From contig SVSS01000002.1 in assembly GCA_015064185.1 (NCBI GenBank), forward strand, positions 173,511 through 237,510: a stretch of DNA of 64,000 nt. The letters run 5' to 3'. Shown here in pieces: positions 61,301 through 64,000 of this stretch. The first letter of the stretch is position 1; every line of letters begins with the position of its first letter. A program made the position numbers and the translations under genes. The notes below the pieces were generated by a model. It was not told the origin of the DNA. It saw only the letters and a program-made list of their open reading frames with translations, and did not search any database. The stretch is from Oscillospiraceae bacterium (GTDB lineage: Bacteria; Bacillota; Clostridia; Oscillospirales; CAG-272).

Positions 61301-62587
61301 TTACATGCAAGCGTCAAGCGCCTGCTTAATATCGGCAATCAGATCCTCGCTGTTCTCAATGCCGCAGGAGAAGCGCACAAGATCGGGCGAAACACCCGCA
61401 GCACGTAACTCATCATCATTCATTTGTCTGTGCGTAGCGGAAGCGGGGTGCAGGCAGCAGCTTCTTGCATCTGCCACGTGCGTTTCGATTGCCGCGATCT
61501 TCAAATGCTTCATAAACTGCTCGGCAACCTTTCTGCCGCCCTTTACGCCAAAGCTTACTACGCCGCAAGTGCCGTTGGGCATATACTTCTTTGCCAGGTC
61601 ATAATATTTGTCCCCTTCAAGAGAGGGATAGGTGACCCATGCAATACGGTCGTCGGATTGCAGATATTTCGCTACGGCAAGACCGTTTTCACAGTGTCGT
61701 GCCATGCGCACATGCAGGCTCTCAAGGCCGAGATTAAGAATAAAGGCATTTTGCGGCGCCTGGATGGCACCGAAATCGCGCATCAGCTGTGCCGTTGCCT
61801 TTGTAATATAAGCACCCTCAAGCCCAAAGCGCTCGGTATAGGTCACACCGTGATAGCTTTCATCGGGCGTGCAAAGGCAAGCAAATTTTTCGGGATATTT
61901 TGTCCAGTCAAATTTACCGCTATCCACGATGCAGCCGCCAACAGCCGCGCCGTGTCCGTCCATATATTTGGTGGTGGAATGCGTCACGATATCACAGCCC
62001 CATTCAAAAGGACGGCAATTTACGGGGGTGGCAAACGTGTTATCGATGATGAGCGGCACGCCGTGCGCATGTGCCACCTTGGCAAACAACTCGATGTCAA
62101 GAACCGTCAGCGCAGGATTTGCGATGGTCTCACCAAACATTGCCTTAGTGTTGGGGCGAAATGCAGCGTTCAGCTCCTCTTCAGTTGCGTCGGGCGAAAC
62201 AAAGGTGAAATCAATGCCCATACGGCGCATGGTAACCGAAAAAAGGTTAAAGGTGCCACCGTAGATTGAGGAGGAAGCAACAACGTGATCCCCTGCCGAA
62301 GCAATATTAAAAACAGCAAAGAAGTTTGCTGCCTGACCTGACGAAGTCAACATTGCGGCAGTGCCGCCCTCCATATCGCAAATTTTTGCGGCTACACTGT
62401 CATTGGTGGGGTTTTGCAGACGTGTGTAAAAATAGCCCGAAGCCTCAAGGTCAAACAGCTTGCCCATATCCTCACTGGTAGAATATTTAAAGGTCGTACT
62501 TTGAATGATCGGAATTTGGCGCGGCTCACCGTTACCGGGGGTGTAGCCACCCTGTACACATTTGGTTTCAATTTTATAATTTGACAT
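61301..62587 (-). CDS. metY: O-acetylhomoserine sulfhydrylase (PLP-dependent)
   Basis: It makes homocysteine directly from O-acetylhomoserine and sulfide. This is a Cys/Met-metabolism PLP enzyme of 428 aa: KCVQGGYTPGNGEPRQIPIIQSTTFKYST at the start, SGQAANFFAVFNIASAGDHVV, and the PLP Lys in HSTTKYMDGHGAAVGG. Its length (about 430, against about 390 for cystathionine gamma-synthase) and the segment IDNTFATPVNCRPFEWGCDIV favour MetY. ATG at 62587 has AGAGGTG upstream. No SAM riboswitch is visible in the short leader. Confidence 0.94.
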   Translation of the reverse strand: MSNYKIETKCVQGGYTPGNGEPRQIPIIQSTTFKYSTSEDMGKLFDLEASGYFYTRLQNPTNDSVAAKICDMEGGTAAMLTSSGQAANFFAVFNIASAGDHVVASSSIYGGTFNLFSVTMRRMGIDFTFVSPDATEEELNAAFRPNTKAMFGETIANPALTVLDIELFAKVAHAHGVPLIIDNTFATPVNCRPFEWGCDIVTHSTTKYMDGHGAAVGGCIVDSGKFDWTKYPEKFACLCTPDESYHGVTYTERFGLEGAYITKATAQLMRDFGAIQAPQNAFILNLGLESLHVRMARHCENGLAVAKYLQSDDRIAWVTYPSLEGDKYYDLAKKYMPNGTCGVVSFGVKGGRKVAEQFMKHLKIAAIETHVADARSCCLHPASATHRQMNDDELRAAGVSPDLVRFSCGIENSEDLIADIKQALDACM

Positions 62588-62625
62588 AATAACACCTCTT
62601 TGTGTTAAAAATTTAATCAACTATT

Positions 62626-62654
62626 AGTATAACACAAGTTTAGATGTTTTGCAA
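62626..62654 (-). promoter_or_regulatory. Sigma-A promoter of metY-metA
   Basis: Minus strand TTGCAA, a 17-base spacer and TATACT, 38 bases before the metY ATG. Confidence 0.75.
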
Positions 62655-62693
62655 GAGAAAAAACAAATATCCCTCACGCCTGGTCAGCACACG

Positions 62694-62729
62694 CAAAAAA
62701 ATTCCCGCGGAACACCGCGGGAATTTTTC
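62694..62729 (-). terminator. Terminator of the AEC transporter gene
   Basis: ATTCCCGCGG pairs perfectly with CCGCGGGAAT around 4 bases, followed on the minus strand by TTTTTTTG. It touches the stop codon. Confidence 0.88.
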
Positions 62730-63672
62730 AAAGACCAGCAATGGCAAACACCAACGGGATAGTGGCAAGCGCCAAGAGGTGCGAGATTACCGCCATATTG
62801 GCAGCCACCGTAGTATCCTTGCCGTAGGCACTCGGAATCACAATGGTATTGAGCCCCAAGGGCATTGCCAAGGAGCAGAGTGCGCAGATCAAGAGCGTTT
62901 TATCCTCAAAAACGGGACAAATCATTGCCACACCGATAAACGCGAGCGGAATAGCAAGCAACCGCACCAGAGAAATAATGTAGGTTTTCGTGTCTGTCAA
63001 GGTCTTTTTAAAGCTGATCGTCGATACGGTAATGCCGGTCAGAAGCATTGCCACGGGCGACATGCAAGCACTGCTGCTATCAAGCACCGCTACAAAGAAT
63101 GACGGCATCGGGACCTTTAATAGCCCAATCACAATACCAATGATCATCGAGATAAACATGGGATTGATAAAGGGCTTTACGCGGTCTTTGAGGGTCTGCT
63201 GCTTGTCTGTAGTATCACCCATGAGCAAAACGGGCACTCCCCATATATAAATTTCGACCCAAAGCGGCAAGGTAAACAGGAGATATTCAAAGAAAATGTC
63301 GGGAAACATTGCGCTCACCACAGCGTTGCCCATAAAACCGAAGTTTGAAAACGCAAGTCCGTAGGTGTAGATATTTTGAATATATTTATCACGCGTTACA
63401 GCCTTTGATACAAAAATAGAAACCGGGACAAGGACGAGCACGATCACCGTGCTTACCACCAACAGCTTCCACACAGAAGCAAGGCGCTCCACGGTAAAAT
63501 TTTCAATAAATGTACCGAGAACGAGCGCGGGAATAAAAATTGTATTTTCAAGCTTTGCAAGCACCTTTGCGGAGCCCTCAGGTAAAACCCCAAGCTTTGC
63601 AAGGAGATATCCCGCCGCGATCAGCGTAAACAAAAATGCAATTTGATTTAAGGTAGATAAAAAGACTCCCAT
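62728..63672 (-). CDS. AEC family transporter (auxin efflux carrier/malate permease type)
   Basis: A 314-aa membrane protein with about ten helices in two halves. The N-terminal half reads FLFTLIAAGYLLAKLGVLPEGSAKVLAKLENTIFIPALVLGTF. The second half contains FINPMFISMIIGIVIGLL and MSPVAMLLTGITVS, both conserved blocks of the AEC family. The substrate is unknown; family members move organic acids or amino acids. AAAGGAG precedes the ATG. It is monocistronic. Confidence 0.88.
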   Translation of the reverse strand: MGVFLSTLNQIAFLFTLIAAGYLLAKLGVLPEGSAKVLAKLENTIFIPALVLGTFIENFTVERLASVWKLLVVSTVIVLVLVPVSIFVSKAVTRDKYIQNIYTYGLAFSNFGFMGNAVVSAMFPDIFFEYLLFTLPLWVEIYIWGVPVLLMGDTTDKQQTLKDRVKPFINPMFISMIIGIVIGLLKVPMPSFFVAVLDSSSACMSPVAMLLTGITVSTISFKKTLTDTKTYIISLVRLLAIPLAFIGVAMICPVFEDKTLLICALCSLAMPLGLNTIVIPSAYGKDTTVAANMAVISHLLALATIPLVFAIAGL

Positions 63673-63711
63673 ATTTGCTCCTTTGGTTGAAAAATGACAA
63701 CACCAAGGTAT

Positions 63712-63739
63712 ATTTTATCATTTTTTTTGCCTTTGTCAA
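63712..63739 (-). promoter_or_regulatory. Sigma-A promoter of the AEC transporter gene
   Basis: Minus strand TTGACA, a 16-base spacer and TAAAAT, about 40 bases before the ATG. Confidence 0.75.
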
Positions 63740-63844
63740 GGCGTTTTTTGCTTTTTGCCTTTTTACTTTAAATAGAGCAAAAAATATTGATAAATTTAAT
63801 TCTTTCATTTTATTATCAGAATTCTTTTTATAATAAAAAGAACA

Positions 63845-63878
63845 AAAAAGCCGCAAGCAATGCTTGCGGCTTTTTTTC
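63845..63878 (-). terminator. Terminator of the rRNA operon
   Basis: AAAAAAGCCGCAAGC pairs perfectly with GCTTGCGGCTTTTTT around 3 bases; on the minus strand it is followed by TTTTTTG. It lies about 90 bases after the 23S 3' end. Confidence 0.88.
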
Positions 63879-63966
63879 GTGCTCATTGAAAACCGAACAA
63901 AGGTTGGTGAGTAGAAAAGAAACTCAAGTAATTGCAAACTTGAACAGGAGCACAATGTGCTCAAAA

Positions 63967-64000
63967 GTTCAAGCCCTCGGTCTATTAGTATCGGTCAGCT
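63967..64000 (-). rRNA. 23S ribosomal RNA, 3' end only
   Basis: The minus strand reads AGCTGACCGATACTAATAGA then CCGAGGGCTTGAAC, the conserved 3' end of bacterial 23S rRNA. The gene continues beyond the right edge. Just past it is GAGCACA-A-TGTGCTC, then TTGTTCGGTTTTCAATGAGC, typical rRNA spacer text. A 5S gene is not found between this end and the terminator. Confidence 0.93.

Noticed and set aside
62588-62700. Possible SAM riboswitch or S-box upstream of metY
   Set aside because: The leader is only about 30 bases after the predicted start and has none of the conserved S-box blocks.
63578-63964. 128-aa minus-strand ORF upstream of the AEC gene
   Set aside because: It spans the rRNA terminator and the AEC promoter in a different frame from the real gene.

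Overview
The window is chromosomal DNA from a spore-forming Firmicute of class Clostridia. The evidence is a spoIIAA-spoIIAB-sigF operon, a solitary sigG, whiA, an HrcA/CIRCE heat-shock operon, AGGAGG-type ribosome binding sites and many TTGACA-17-TATAAT promoters. Coding density is high, base composition is moderate, and there is no phage, transposon or CRISPR. The gene set (GTP-type PEP carboxykinase, rubredoxin, NhaC antiporter, metA/metY) would suit an anaerobic, probably gut-dwelling, uncultured clostridium. The exact family cannot be read from the sequence. All calls come from reading motifs; no database search was run.

Layout. 1-0.8 kb: 3' part of mnmA. 0.8-9.3 kb (minus): a HAD phosphatase-murB-whiA-dnaE run, then a class A PBP behind the dnaE terminator. 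9.4-16.7 kb (plus): coaE, lytic transglycosylase, M18 aminopeptidase, prfA, Sua5/YwlC, a type IIA topoisomerase A subunit and a 60-aa membrane protein, ending at a shared terminator. 16.7-19.7 kb (minus): glyS followed by an HPr-kinase-like protein, a PqqD-like protein and an S26-type peptidase, a small RiPP-like module with no visible precursor. 19.7-28.3 kb (minus): one tightly overlapped operon from a consensus promoter: nusB, Kae1-like protein, xseA, xseB, ispA, DUF212 protein, tlyA, nadK, argR, recN, ybaK.

28.3-36.9 kb: rubredoxin, a cytidylate-kinase-like protein, a SpoVB-like flippase (plus), pckG (plus), rplS, a lysine riboswitch controlling an NhaC-family transporter, and a second flippase. 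37.0-42.6 kb (minus): sigG with its own sigma-G-like promoter, an unknown anchored protein, and the ctpA-greA-lysS group, where ctpA appears frameshifted. 42.6-50.5 kb (minus): a CdaR/PucR regulator, rsmE, and hrcA-grpE-dnaK-dnaJ-prmA under CIRCE. 50.6-53.5 kb (minus): the spoIIA operon followed by an AI-2E/YtvI-type membrane protein with a forespore-like promoter. 53.7-53.9 kb: a strongly signposted 46-aa peptide gene. 54-60 kb: an EF-G-like GTPase, tatD, metG and a membrane protein. 60-62.7 kb: a palindrome-rich spacer and metA-metY. 62.7-64 kb: an AEC transporter, then a terminator and the 3' end of a 23S rRNA gene entering from the right with no 5S gene behind it.

The genes are mostly housekeeping: translation, wall synthesis, DNA repair, isoprenoid and methionine synthesis, proteostasis and forespore control. 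The least explained parts are the kinase/PqqD/peptidase module, the 46-aa peptide, the split ctpA, and several regulatory hairpins.
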